A stretch of DNA of 42,124 bases, taken from CAZSAT01 sp964604675 (GTDB lineage Bacteria; Myxococcota_A; UBA796; CAJQPC01). The notes under the pieces were generated by a model. That model was not told the DNA's origin and did not search any database. It was given only the letters and a program-made list of their open reading frames with translations. Within the stretch, counting starts at the first letter, position 1; each line of letters starts with the position of its first letter. Shown one piece after another: positions 8,077 to 17,195 of this stretch. Position numbers and translations under genes: made by a program. The stretch spans positions 1 to 42,124 of the forward strand of contig CAZSAT010000061.1 in NCBI GenBank assembly GCA_964604675.1, read 5' to 3'.

Positions 8077-11000
8077 TCATGTCCCCGGACCGGCTCGTTT
8101 GGCCATCGATTCCAGCAGGTGATCCACGGCGGCTTCGAGCTGGAGGTCACGCTCGCGCGGCGTCCCCGGCGGGTGCATGACCTCCACGTCGGGCTCCACC
8201 CCGTGGTTCTCCATGCCGAGTCCCCCTTCGGTGTAGTCCGTGAAGAACTCGGGCTGGGTGGTCACGGTCCCGTCGACCAGGCGCTGCTGCGGCCAGATCC
8301 CCACCACGCCACCCCAGGTTCGCGTGCCGAAGATGGTGGCCAGCCCGTACCGCTGCACAGCGTTGCAGAAGATGTCGCCGTCGCTGCCGCAGTGGGCGTT
8401 GGTGACCACCACGAGCTGCGAGGGCGGAGCGTAGCGCGGGTAGCTGCCGTCCATGCCCCAACGAGAGCTGCTGACGCCCAGCCGCGCCTGACGGAGCTGC
8501 TGCAGCACGAGGGTGGAGACGTGGCCGCCGCGGTTGTAGCGCACGTCCACGACCAGCCCTTCGCGATGACGCTCGGCAGCCAGTCCTCGGTGGAGGGCTC
8601 CGAGCCCGCCAGCGCCCATGTCGGGCAGGTGGACATAGCCCAGCCGCCCACCGGACCGATCGTGCACCCACGCGCGGCGCTCAGCCACCCACGTGGCGTA
8701 GCGCGCAGGCTGCTCGCTGCGTGCCGCGTAGGTGCGTACGATCCGCACCGCTCCATCCACGCCACGCACCTCGAGCGCGATCTCGCGGCCCGCGCGACCC
8801 ACGAGAAGCGCCTGGACAGGCCGCTCTTCGCTCACCGGTCGGCCGTCGACCGAGAGGATCACTTCTCCCACGGCGACGTTCGAGCCGGGCAACGCGAGCG
8901 GTGACGCGTCGGCGCGGCTCCAGCGGTCCCCCGACGCGACGTGCTCGACCACCGCCCCGCCGGCGTCGGGCGACCAGCTGAGATCCGCAGCGAGGCGCCC
9001 TTGCCTCAGGCTCGGCGTGGCGGTCTTGTCGCCGCCCATCTCGTAGGCGTGGCTCGTGGCCAGCTCGCCGTTCAAGCACCACAGCAGATCCCCGAGCTCC
9101 TCGCGGGTGGCGAGCCGATCGACCAGCGGCTCGTAGCGCTCCCACACCGCGTCCCAGTCCACGCCGCCCATGTCGCTCCGGTAGAACTGGTCGCGCAGCA
9201 GACGCCACGTCTCGCGGAGCATCTGTCGCCACTCGGCCCTCGGCTCGACGTCGACGCCGATGCGCGCCAGGTCGATCCAGCCGGACTTCTTGCCGGACTT
9301 GGAGGACTTGCCCTTGTCCTTCTCCACCTTGTGGCTCGTGGGCACCGCCCGGTAGCGCCAGCGCCGACGCACCAGCAGGGTCTTCAGGTCGGCACCGAGG
9401 GCGACGTCGCTGATGCCGCGTTGCACCACCACCTCCACACGCTCGTCCAGATCCCAGCACTTGAGGGTGGCGTCCATGCGCGGCGGCGTGAAGTGGCCGC
9501 GGCCCTTGCCACCGACGGTCGGGAGGCTCGTGTAGAACACCCGCCGGCTCGTCGCGAGCACGCGGCCATACACACCTGGAGGCGCGGGGATGAGGACCAC
9601 GCGGTCCGCGAGCCCCTCGCGATCGACGCGAACGGCCACCGGGTCCTTGACCTTGGGCTCCGACGCGGCCGCCGCAGTGCGTGGCTGGGGAAACGACGGG
9701 TGTGGACCATCGGCCTGCAGCAACACCGCGCACACGCGCATGCCCCGGGGAAAGCCGTAGCCGAAGCCCAGGGTGTCCATGCTGGGGTCGAAGTGTCGGT
9801 GCGACAGGAAGTAGAGCCAGCGCCCCTCGGGATCGAAGCACGGCTGCACATCCCGGAACTCGGGCCGGGTGACCTCGAAGGTCTCTCCGCTGGCCAGCTC
9901 CCCCATGCGCAGGCTCCAGACCCCCTGGGTGTCGCCGCGGGACCAGGCCAACCAGCGACCGTCGGGGGACCACGCCACGCCGGCCGGTCGGCCGCCCCTC
10001 CCCTGGTCCCACCGTCGGTGTTGCCCGGCGTCCAGATCCACGGTGAGCACCTCGTGCCGGTGGTTCGAGAGCGCGACGACGTTGGCCACGGGCGATGGGC
10101 GCAGATCGCCGACACGCCCGATGTCCACGCCACCGATGCGCCGCGGCTCACCCCTGCCGTCGAGGCGGCGCACCTCCAGGGCCTCTTCCCCACCAGCGTC
10201 ACTGACCACCACGTAGTGCTCGCCATCTGCGAGGTGTCTCGACAAGCGGAGCCGCACGCCCGGTGTGCCCGCCACGTACGCCGGGCCCTCCCAGAGCCCC
10301 ATCGACGCAACGCTCCCACGCGCGTCGACGAGCACGCTGTGGCCAGCCGGATGCAGGTGCATGCCGTGCACGTCGGAGGTCACGCCCACGAGCTTGCGGG
10401 TGCCCTCGGCGTGCCCGCCTCGCCACGCCACGGGCACCAGCTCCGGCTCCTTGGCCACGCGGTAGAGGTCGCCCCCCTGGACGTAGAAGAGATCGTCGCC
10501 ATCGCCACAGAGGAAGCGCAGCGCGTGGCCCGTCGTGCTGGTCAGCTGCTGGGGCGTTCCACCTGGGACGACGCGCCAGACCTCCGTGCGTCCGCTCGCC
10601 TCGCTCAGGAAGGCCACGCCATCTCCATGCCAGCACGGCAGGACCTGGCTCTCCGGTGCGCGCACCAGCTCGGCCCACGGCGCCTCGGCCGTTGCCCTCC
10701 ACCACAAGGCTCCGGCACGGCCCCCACGGTAGTTCCGCCAACGCGCCGGATCGTCGGCGAACCAGCCGAGCACTGCGCGGCCATCCGCCCGTTCGTCGAG
10801 TGCGGTCACGTGGCCCAGATCGAGCGGCCGCGACGGGCCACCCGCTACGGGCACGGAGAAGCCGGTCGCGCGGCCAAAGGGATCGCGCGCGGTCGACGTG
10901 AAGCGGATCGCCTCCCCGTCGGGCGAGAAGCCGAGCACCTTGACGCAACCACCGTCCCAGGTCAGTCGCCGTGCGGTGCCGCCGGTCGCAGGGCAGGCGT

Positions 11001-11202
11001 AGACCTCGGGGATGCCCTCATCGCGCCCGACGAAGGCCACGCGGTGCCCGTCCGGGGAGACCGCCAGGCTTCCGATGGGGCCGCGAAGCCGCACGATCTC
11101 GTGCACGGGGCCACCGTCGATCGAGGTGCGCCAGAGACGCCCCTCACAGGCGAAGAAGAGTGCGCGCCCGCGCACTGAGGGGTGCATCAGCCAGGGCTTC
11201 AT
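8077..11202 (-). CDS. Tricorn-like protease, S41 family, with beta-propellers and PDZ
   Basis: Large (1041 residues) cytoplasmic-type protease related to archaeal tricorn. Residues about 1-600 form WD40/TolB-like beta-propeller repeats (LAVSPDGHRVAFVG, LGFSPDGEAIRF, VAWSPDGRWLAWSR). A helical domain follows, then a PDZ domain at about 770-815 and the S41 catalytic core. The catalytic residues of tricorn can be matched: Ser717-His718 in LATSHAYEMGG, nucleophile Ser940 in HCGSDGDIF and Glu998 in GLGMENHGVEPDVEV. A Lys/Ser-rich linker (KVEKDKGKSSKSGKKSG) sits near 625-641. No signal peptide is present. ATG 11202 starts 9 bases after the GHMP kinase stop, so the two are co-transcribed. Tricorn degrades peptides released by the proteasome or other proteases; the same role is inferred here. 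Confidence 0.9.
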   Translation of the reverse strand: MKPWLMHPSVRGRALFFACEGRLWRTSIDGGPVHEIVRLRGPIGSLAVSPDGHRVAFVGRDEGIPEVYACPATGGTARRLTWDGGCVKVLGFSPDGEAIRFTSTARDPFGRATGFSVPVAGGPSRPLDLGHVTALDERADGRAVLGWFADDPARWRNYRGGRAGALWWRATAEAPWAELVRAPESQVLPCWHGDGVAFLSEASGRTEVWRVVPGGTPQQLTSTTGHALRFLCGDGDDLFYVQGGDLYRVAKEPELVPVAWRGGHAEGTRKLVGVTSDVHGMHLHPAGHSVLVDARGSVASMGLWEGPAYVAGTPGVRLRLSRHLADGEHYVVVSDAGGEEALEVRRLDGRGEPRRIGGVDIGRVGDLRPSPVANVVALSNHRHEVLTVDLDAGQHRRWDQGRGGRPAGVAWSPDGRWLAWSRGDTQGVWSLRMGELASGETFEVTRPEFRDVQPCFDPEGRWLYFLSHRHFDPSMDTLGFGYGFPRGMRVCAVLLQADGPHPSFPQPRTAAAASEPKVKDPVAVRVDREGLADRVVLIPAPPGVYGRVLATSRRVFYTSLPTVGGKGRGHFTPPRMDATLKCWDLDERVEVVVQRGISDVALGADLKTLLVRRRWRYRAVPTSHKVEKDKGKSSKSGKKSGWIDLARIGVDVEPRAEWRQMLRETWRLLRDQFYRSDMGGVDWDAVWERYEPLVDRLATREELGDLLWCLNGELATSHAYEMGGDKTATPSLRQGRLAADLSWSPDAGGAVVEHVASGDRWSRADASPLALPGSNVAVGEVILSVDGRPVSEERPVQALLVGRAGREIALEVRGVDGAVRIVRTYAARSEQPARYATWVAERRAWVHDRSGGRLGYVHLPDMGAGGLGALHRGLAAERHREGLVVDVRYNRGGHVSTLVLQQLRQARLGVSSSRWGMDGSYPRYAPPSQLVVVTNAHCGSDGDIFCNAVQRYGLATIFGTRTWGGVVGIWPQQRLVDGTVTTQPEFFTDYTEGGLGMENHGVEPDVEVMHPPGTPRERDLQLEAAVDHLLESMAKRAGPGT

Positions 11203-11211
11203 CGGCCGAGT

Positions 11212-12174
11212 CTACCGAGGGGCCAGCACCCACACCTGCAGCCCGAACCCGCCGAGCAGGGCGGCGAGCTGCTCGGCGTGGCTGGGGTCCTCTGCGAGCC
11301 CGAGCACCGAACCATCGCCCCCAGCGCCGCTGAACTTGGCGCCGAGGGCCCCGGCCGCCCTCAAAGCAGCACAAACCGCGACCAGCCCCGGCGCTGCGAG
11401 CGCCTCGACGCGGGCCGCTGCGCGCTCGTAGTGAGCCTGCGCTTCGTCCATGAGCCGACCGAGCGCCACGCGATCGCCGCCTCGCAGGGCGTGGGCTCCG
11501 CGGGGCGCGGCGTCGCCCCACGCGGCGATTGCGCCGCGCACGGTGTCGACGGCCGCGCGCTCTCCGCGGCCCGCATGGTGGGCTGCGAGCGCTCCCAGGA
11601 TGCCGGCGGTGTCCCGCGGCCTCGGAAACACGCCCGCGACCAGCGGCGGCAGGGGCACCTCGAGCACCGTCACGTCCGGCCGGTCGTGCCAGTGGACCAA
11701 GAGCGGCTTGCCCCACGCCACGGCCAGCTGGTCGAGCAGACCGCACGGCACACCCACCCGGTGCCGCTCGGCGCGGTACGCCACATCGGCGGCCTCGGAC
11801 GGGTCGAGTGACGGAACGAGCGCACGCGCACAAGCCACACACACAGCGGCCGAGCTGGAGAAGCCTCGCCCGGCAGGGAGCGAGCTCTCGAGGCTGAGCG
11901 CACCGCCGGACACCGCCATGCCGCGCGCACTCAGCTCGGCGAGCACCGCCTCGACGAAGCGAAGCGGACCCGCCCCGAGCGCCACCGGCGCGACCGGGAA
12001 CTCGGCTCGCGCGGGCAGGACCCCGAAGCTCTCGACCTGAAGCACGTCGCTGCCATCGGGGGTGAACCGGGCGTCGATGTGCAGGCCTGGTAGCGGCGCC
12101 ACCAACGAGGAACCGCCTGCCCAGTCGCAATGCTCGCCCAACAGGGCGATGCGGCCGGGCACGCGGTGGCGCAA
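11212..12174 (-). CDS. GHMP-family small-molecule kinase, galactokinase/mevalonate kinase-like
   Basis: ATP-dependent kinase of the GHMP superfamily. Motif 1 is PGRIALLGEHCDWAGG near the N-terminus, in the position and form of galactokinase GEHTDY. Motif 2 is LPAGRGFSSSAAV (ATP phosphate loop) and motif 3 is GAKFSGAGGDGSVLGL near the C-terminus. The usual acidic residue partner may lie in GLLDQLAVAWG. At 320 residues it is shorter than most galactokinases, so the substrate could be another sugar, a sugar phosphate or an isoprenoid precursor. TTG 12174 begins 2 bases after the peroxiredoxin stop, which indicates translational coupling. The family assignment is secure and the substrate is open. 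Confidence 0.85.
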   Translation of the reverse strand: MRHRVPGRIALLGEHCDWAGGSSLVAPLPGLHIDARFTPDGSDVLQVESFGVLPARAEFPVAPVALGAGPLRFVEAVLAELSARGMAVSGGALSLESSLPAGRGFSSSAAVCVACARALVPSLDPSEAADVAYRAERHRVGVPCGLLDQLAVAWGKPLLVHWHDRPDVTVLEVPLPPLVAGVFPRPRDTAGILGALAAHHAGRGERAAVDTVRGAIAAWGDAAPRGAHALRGGDRVALGRLMDEAQAHYERAAARVEALAAPGLVAVCAALRAAGALGAKFSGAGGDGSVLGLAEDPSHAEQLAALLGGFGLQVWVLAPR

Positions 12175-12176
12175 CG

Positions 12177-12665
12177 TCAGCCGCCGAGACGGACGAGGCA
12201 GTTCTCCGCGCTGGAGACGCCGATGTCCTTGGCGGGCTCGACGTCGATGCTGGTGATCCTGCCGTCCTCGACGACCGCCATGAAGCGCTTGCAGCGCGTG
12301 CCGAGGCAGGCCGCGCCGAGGTCGACGGACAGGCCGATCGCAGCGGTGAGCTCGCCGTTGCCGTCGGGCAGCGCGTCGATCTTGCCCGCGCCACCGGCGC
12401 CCGAGATCCACGCGTCCATCACCCACGGATCGTTCACGGCGAGGCAGGCGATGGCGTCGACGCCGCCAGCCTTGATCGAGTCGGCGGTGGCGACGAAGCC
12501 CGGGAGGTGCACCTTGGAGCAGCCCGGCGTGTAGGCGCCGGGGACGCCGAAGACCACGACCTTGCGGCCGGCGAAGTAGGCACCGGTCTCCAGGGCCTCC
12601 AGCCCGGCCTCCCCGAGGGTCTTGAGGGTGATGTTGGGGACGGACTCACCGACCTGGATGCTCAT
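12177..12665 (-). CDS. Peroxiredoxin, Prx5 type
   Basis: Thiol peroxidase that reduces hydrogen peroxide and alkyl hydroperoxides. The peroxidatic cysteine lies in VPGAYTPGCSKVHLPGF, the characteristic Prx5 motif. ACLAVNDPWVMDAW is the typical Prx5 follow-on block. Other cysteines in the second half (AACLGTRCKRF and near the end) could act as the resolving residue. At 162 residues with no signal peptide it is a typical cytoplasmic Prx5. The gene starts at ATG 12665 after a GGAGAT ribosome site, 49 bases past the TPR gene, and leads directly into the GHMP kinase. Confidence 0.92.
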   Translation of the reverse strand: MSIQVGESVPNITLKTLGEAGLEALETGAYFAGRKVVVFGVPGAYTPGCSKVHLPGFVATADSIKAGGVDAIACLAVNDPWVMDAWISGAGGAGKIDALPDGNGELTAAIGLSVDLGAACLGTRCKRFMAVVEDGRITSIDVEPAKDIGVSSAENCLVRLGG

Positions 12666-12714
12666 GGGATCTCCTGTTCGAGGTGCGGAGCGTCACGTTC
12701 CGCGGTCCAGCCGT

Positions 12715-14499
12715 CTATCCGTCGGCGTCGAGCCAGTCGCGCAGTTCTTCGCAGGCCTGTAGCGCGTCTCCCGCAAGGCTCGGGCACGCCCGGTCGAGCA
12801 ACGGTCCTGCCTCCGCCCGTCGGTCCGCGCGCGCCAGCTTGCCCGCGAGCGCGAGCAAGGTGACGGGGTCGGCTTGCGGACTGCGGGCGTGGGTCAGCGC
12901 CGTGTCCAGGTCGTCGTGCTCGACGGCGAGCCAGAGGGCCACGCCGTCCACAGCGACCTGCAGGTCCGCGTCGTCGGTGTCGATCCGCGCCAGCACGGCC
13001 GCGCCCTGCGTCAGGTCCCCCGCCTCCAGCAGCGCCACGGTGTGGTTGTACAGAGCGGACGCCTCCACGCGGTGTCCGGCTGCATCCATCGAGGCGAGCA
13101 GGCGCCCGGCGGTGTCCAGCAGGCGCCCTCGGGCCGCGCACCCGTACCCCATGCGGAGCAGATCCCCGTGGCGCTCCTCGAGCTCGGTGCCCGTCAACGT
13201 GGGCGCCAGCGCCTCGGCCTGCTCGGCGCACGCCTCGAAGACCTCGCCGTTCGCCAGCGCCACGACGTTGTTGAAGCGCACCATGACGTCGTCGCTGTCG
13301 AGCAGCGGCGCGAGCCGGGGGTCGTCCCGCCAGGCGGGGTGTTCCGCCACGAACTCGCCCGCGAACACGGGTCGGTCGAGCTCGACCAGCAGCTGGACCG
13401 CGCCCTCGAGATCGACTCGAGCCTCCAGCAGGCGCAACGCAGCGCGCCCGACAGAGTCCTCCACGAGGTAGCGCTCGTCCACACCCGCGAGGACCACCGC
13501 GGCGTCGTCGACGCGCAGCTCATCGAGGTAGATCAAGGCGAGCAGACCACGAGCCCTCGCCTGCGAGAGCTCGAGCTTCTCCTGCCCGGCGTGGGTCACG
13601 ATGCCGCTCATCGCCCCCGTGGTCGCGACGTCGATCCAGGTGCCGCTGGCGTGCAGGGTCTCGAGGTCCTGCTTCGCGCCCTCGCGGTCGCCGAGGTCCC
13701 AGCGCGCACCGGCACGAATGGCCCGGGCGTCGGCGGCCTCGGGGGTGGCGGCGAGGATGGTGTCGCAGAGCGCCGCGGCCTCCGCTGCCTCCCCAGCCTC
13801 CATCAGCGCCGACGCGCGCACGATCCCGGACATGCTGCCCAGCCCGAGATCCGCCGCCGCTCGCGCCAAGGCCTCGTGGTCGCCGGTGGCGGTGGCGTAG
13901 GCCGAGCGCGCATCGGCCACCAGGTCGGGACGCACCGACGCGGTGCACGCCTGCAGCCAGTCAGCGGCCCGAGCCGCGTCGTCGGCCTCGGACCACAGCC
14001 GGACCGCGAGGCAGGCCCGGTCGGCGCCAGGAAGATCGGGGGCGGCCACCTCGAGCGCGCGCGCCGCGTCGTCGATCGCGCCCAGGCGCAGCAAGACCAG
14101 CTGGTAGGTGCGCTGCACGTCGACCTCGGCCGGCGCGAGGGCCACGGCGGCGGCGGCATGGGTGCGGGCCCGATCGAAGTCCTGGGCCGCAAAGTAGGCC
14201 TGCGCGAGCCCCCCCTGGATCTCCCATCGCTGGCCGTGGTCCTCGAGCGCCGCGACGAGCGTGGAGATGCCTTCGGCGGGCCGGTTCATGCGGACCTGGG
14301 TGAGCGCCAGGGCGTGTTGGCACATCCCACAGCGCGGGTCGTCGTCCAGGACCGCTGCAAACAGCCCCTGCGCCGACACCAGATCGCCGGCCTCGAGGCG
14401 CGTCACGCCCTCGTTGTAGCGCTCGCTCACCGACGCCGACGGCTCCCAGCGCGCTCTCCGCGCTTCCACATCCGCGACCAGGAGCCAGCTCAGCCACAC
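12715..14499 (-). CDS. TPR-repeat protein
   Basis: A 594-residue helical-repeat protein with no recognised enzyme domain. TPR-like units run along most of its length (YNEGVTRLEAGDLVSAQGLF, GLAQAYFAAQDFDRARTHAA, ALYNHTVALLEAGDLTQGAA). A pair of cysteines, CGMCQ, lies near residue 60. The assumed N-terminus is GTG 14499, which overlaps the stop of the upstream GNAT gene by 10 bases. The first residues (WLSWLLVADV) are hydrophobic but too short to call a signal peptide. TPR proteins usually act as scaffolds for protein partners, and no partner is evident here. The frame is certain, the start less so. Confidence 0.75.
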   Translation of the reverse strand: MWLSWLLVADVEARRARWEPSASVSERYNEGVTRLEAGDLVSAQGLFAAVLDDDPRCGMCQHALALTQVRMNRPAEGISTLVAALEDHGQRWEIQGGLAQAYFAAQDFDRARTHAAAAVALAPAEVDVQRTYQLVLLRLGAIDDAARALEVAAPDLPGADRACLAVRLWSEADDAARAADWLQACTASVRPDLVADARSAYATATGDHEALARAAADLGLGSMSGIVRASALMEAGEAAEAAALCDTILAATPEAADARAIRAGARWDLGDREGAKQDLETLHASGTWIDVATTGAMSGIVTHAGQEKLELSQARARGLLALIYLDELRVDDAAVVLAGVDERYLVEDSVGRAALRLLEARVDLEGAVQLLVELDRPVFAGEFVAEHPAWRDDPRLAPLLDSDDVMVRFNNVVALANGEVFEACAEQAEALAPTLTGTELEERHGDLLRMGYGCAARGRLLDTAGRLLASMDAAGHRVEASALYNHTVALLEAGDLTQGAAVLARIDTDDADLQVAVDGVALWLAVEHDDLDTALTHARSPQADPVTLLALAGKLARADRRAEAGPLLDRACPSLAGDALQACEELRDWLDADG

Positions 14500-14933
14500 A
14501 GGGACCGCCGCATGCGCTGGTGGCTCCGGCCGTGGACCGTCTCGGGGTCGCCGACGGTCCTGTACCCACGGGCCCGGTAGAACGGGACCGCCAGGGCGTC
14601 GGCGAGCACCTCGATCTCCAGGTGTCCCCGTCGGAGGGCCTCCGACTCGAGGCTGGCGACCAGACCGGTGCCCACACCCTGACCCCGGAAGTGCGCGTCC
14701 ACGCACACCTGCTCGCCTGTGGCCCTGTCGTCCAGCATCAACCGCGCCGCTCCCACGACGTGCTCGGTGGGGCCTTCGTCGAAGATCGCGACCACGTGGA
14801 CGCCGTCCTCGTCCCATCCGAGCACGGCGTCCGGAAGCCCGAGCTCCCCGCAGAAGACCCGCTGGCGGACCGCCCGGCCTCCCCTGGTCAGCCGCGGCCC
14901 TGCGACTCGGATGCGTACCGGACGTGTGTCCAC
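14490..14933 (-). CDS. GNAT-family N-acetyltransferase
   Basis: Predicted acetyltransferase using acetyl-CoA. The GNAT core is clear: VVGAARLMLDD (strands 2-4), the pyrophosphate-binding loop VDAHFRGQGVGTGLVASLE with RGQGVG, and the C-terminal block AVPFYRARGYRTVGD typical of the fold. At 147 residues it is a single-domain protein resembling ElaA/YjcF-type acetyltransferases, which begin with a similar VFCGELGLP-like block. GTG 14933 directly follows the TGA of the MATE gene and its own stop overlaps the TPR gene, so all three are coupled. The substrate is unknown. Confidence 0.85.
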   Translation of the reverse strand: MDTRPVRIRVAGPRLTRGGRAVRQRVFCGELGLPDAVLGWDEDGVHVVAIFDEGPTEHVVGAARLMLDDRATGEQVCVDAHFRGQGVGTGLVASLESEALRRGHLEIEVLADALAVPFYRARGYRTVGDPETVHGRSHQRMRRSLCG

Positions 14934-16295
14934 TCAGACCTCGATGCCTGCCCAACGTCCGCGCTGCCAGATCACGGCGAAGACGCCCGCCTGGAGCACA
15001 CGATAGCCGACCTGGGCGAGCCAGATGGCGGTGAGGCCGTGGCCGAGCACCGGCCCGACGAGCACGGCGGCCGGAAGAAAGAGGCCCCACTGCAAGCCGA
15101 TGGACACCACCATCACCGAGCGCGCGGCCCCCGCACCGAGCAGCGCGTTGAGCAGCACCAGCCCCACCGCGTCGGCGGCGATGAAGCCTCCCACGATCTG
15201 CAGCGGGAGGCGCGCGAGGTCCAGGGTGGTCGGGTCACGCAAGAACACGCCGAGCACGAGATCCGGCGCGAGCACCATCGGCAGCCCGGCCACGCCCATG
15301 CCCACCGCGGCCACCTTGACCACGTCCCAACCCCACCGCCTCGCGTCGTCGGGGTCCTTCCGCCCGAGCGCCTGCCCGACGAGCGACGCGGCGGCGAGCC
15401 CCAACCCGAGCCCCGGCAGGATCGCGACGAGGGTCACGTTGATCAGCACGTTGGCGGCGGCCAGCTCGGCGGTTCCGACGAGCCCGATGATCACGAACAG
15501 GGCGGTGAAGCCGGCGGCGAAGAAGAGCTGCTGGAACCCAGAGGGAATGCTGAGTCGCAACATCGTCCGCACGGTCGCCGCGTCGGGAAGCCCTCTCAGG
15601 AAGCCGCCCCGGCGGGCATGGGTGAAGCCCAGGACCACGTAGGTGCCGGTGCCCACCCACGTGGCGATCGCGGTGCCGAGCCCCGCGCCGTAGGAGCCCA
15701 GCTCTGGAAAGCCGAAGCTCCCGAAGATGAGCAGGTAGTTCAGCACGACGTTGACGGTGTGCATCACTACGAGCGTCCGGAGGTAGAGCTTCGAGAGGTT
15801 GACGCCGTTCCAGTAGCCGCGGAAGGCGAAGTTCATGCCGACCGCCACCATCGCGAACAGGCGCGCGCGGAAGTACGGCACGCCTTCCGACACCACGTCC
15901 GCGTCGTCCACGAGGTACGGAAACAGGTGCGGGGCGAGGACGTAGAGGGCCACGCTCAGGGGCACGGCCACTCCGATCGCGAGCAGCAGTCCGCCGTTCA
16001 GCGGCACGGCGGTCTCGGTGTCCCGCTCCTCGCCGAGTCGCCGGGCCGCCATCGCCTGGACCCCCGAGCCGAGTCCGGTGACGAAGGCCTGCGACATGAA
16101 GTTGGCGAAGCTCGCCATGCCGACGGCCGCGAGCGCCACGTCCCCCAGCGCGCCCACCATCGCCGTGTCGACGAGGTTCAGCACGTTCTGGGAGATCATG
16201 CCGCCGATGATCGGCAGGCTCAGGCCGAAGATGACGGTGAGGCGACGACGCTCGATCAGAGGCCCCCCAATCCTGCGCGCGTGAGAGAGGCCCAA
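14934..16295 (-). CDS. MATE-family multidrug/metabolite exporter
   Basis: Inner-membrane cation-driven exporter. The 453-residue protein has about twelve hydrophobic segments and the MATE N-terminal signature LPIIGGMISQNVLNLVDTAMVGALG, echoed in the second half by SIPSGFQQLFFAAGFTALFVIIG. The sites where NorM-type transporters bind cations cannot be fixed from sequence alone. No ATG is well placed; TTG 16295 puts a short Arg-rich tail before the first helix and leaves 14 bases to the divergent esterase gene. Substrates may be drugs or an endogenous metabolite. Confidence 0.88.
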   Translation of the reverse strand: MGLSHARRIGGPLIERRRLTVIFGLSLPIIGGMISQNVLNLVDTAMVGALGDVALAAVGMASFANFMSQAFVTGLGSGVQAMAARRLGEERDTETAVPLNGGLLLAIGVAVPLSVALYVLAPHLFPYLVDDADVVSEGVPYFRARLFAMVAVGMNFAFRGYWNGVNLSKLYLRTLVVMHTVNVVLNYLLIFGSFGFPELGSYGAGLGTAIATWVGTGTYVVLGFTHARRGGFLRGLPDAATVRTMLRLSIPSGFQQLFFAAGFTALFVIIGLVGTAELAAANVLINVTLVAILPGLGLGLAAASLVGQALGRKDPDDARRWGWDVVKVAAVGMGVAGLPMVLAPDLVLGVFLRDPTTLDLARLPLQIVGGFIAADAVGLVLLNALLGAGAARSVMVVSIGLQWGLFLPAAVLVGPVLGHGLTAIWLAQVGYRVLQAGVFAVIWQRGRWAGIEV

Positions 16296-16309
16296 CGATA
16301 TCCTGTGGC

Positions 16310-17179
16310 GTGATCCTCTCCGTGCTCGCCTGCCTCCCTGCGCTGCCATCACCGCCCGGGGATGCCTGCGCAGACTGGCTGGCACCAGGGGCGTACAGCC
16401 TGGCGATCGCCCATGACGGACGCCGCCGGACCGCCCGTGTGGATGTGCCCCGAGGGCCGGGACCCCGGTCGCTCGTCGTCAACCTGCACGGCTACACCTC
16501 GAGCGCGGAGGAACAGCTCAGCTACACCGCCTACGACGCGCTCGCGCTCGCCGAGGGCTTCGTGGTGGCCCACCCCCAGGGCACCGGCTGGGCGCGTGCC
16601 TTCAACGGCGGCGACTGCTGCGGGGCGGCGAGCGACGACGCCGTCGATGACGTGGGCTTCCTCGATGCCCTCGCCGCCGAGCTCGACGAGCGCCTCTGCG
16701 TCGACGAGGTGCTCGCCACGGGCATGTCGAACGGCGCGATCATGGCGCAGGCCTGGGCCTGCGAGAGCGCGTGGCCGGACGCCGTGGTCTCGGTCGCTGG
16801 GAGCCTCGAGGTCGACCGGTGCGCTGGCGAGCCGCTCCCGGTGCTGCACGTGCACGGCACCGCCGACACCATCGTGCCCTACGCGGGGGGTGTCGGGAAC
16901 CTGAAGGGCCAGGGCAGCTTCCTCGGTGTGAAGGACACGCTCGCGGTCTGGCAGGCGCGCAACGGCTGTTCGGGCGAGCCGGAGCAGCGCTGGCACGGCG
17001 AGGTGCTCTGCGAGCGGTGGTCGTGTGTGGCCGACACCTGGCTCTGCACCGTGTACGGCGGCGGCCACCAGTGGCCAGGAGCCGCCTGGCCCTTGGAGCG
17101 GGGCGGCTTCCTCAGCGACGACTGGTCCGCGACCGAGCAGGGCTGGGCCTGGTTCCAGGGCGACGAGCAGGGCCGCTGA
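16310..17179 (+). CDS. Secreted esterase of the PHB depolymerase/feruloyl esterase family
   Basis: Predicted extracytoplasmic alpha/beta hydrolase related to LpqC-type polyhydroxybutyrate depolymerases and feruloyl esterases. The N-terminus MILSVLACLPALP is hydrophobic and may carry a lipobox at Cys8. The oxyanion block is VVNLHGYTSS, the nucleophile elbow is ATGMSNGAIMA, the acid is probably the Asp in HVHGTADTIVPY and the histidine lies in GGGHQWPG. All catalytic elements are therefore present. Several extra cysteines (DCCGAA, CERWSC, LCTV) suggest disulfides, fitting an exported protein. GTG 16310 is used. The gene lies 16 bases ahead of the selenoprotein gene, so both are probably co-transcribed. 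Confidence 0.85.
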   Translation: MILSVLACLPALPSPPGDACADWLAPGAYSLAIAHDGRRRTARVDVPRGPGPRSLVVNLHGYTSSAEEQLSYTAYDALALAEGFVVAHPQGTGWARAFNGGDCCGAASDDAVDDVGFLDALAAELDERLCVDEVLATGMSNGAIMAQAWACESAWPDAVVSVAGSLEVDRCAGEPLPVLHVHGTADTIVPYAGGVGNLKGQGSFLGVKDTLAVWQARNGCSGEPEQRWHGEVLCERWSCVADTWLCTVYGGGHQWPGAAWPLERGGFLSDDWSATEQGWAWFQGDEQGR

Positions 17180-17195
17180 CGGAACCGCGACCGGC

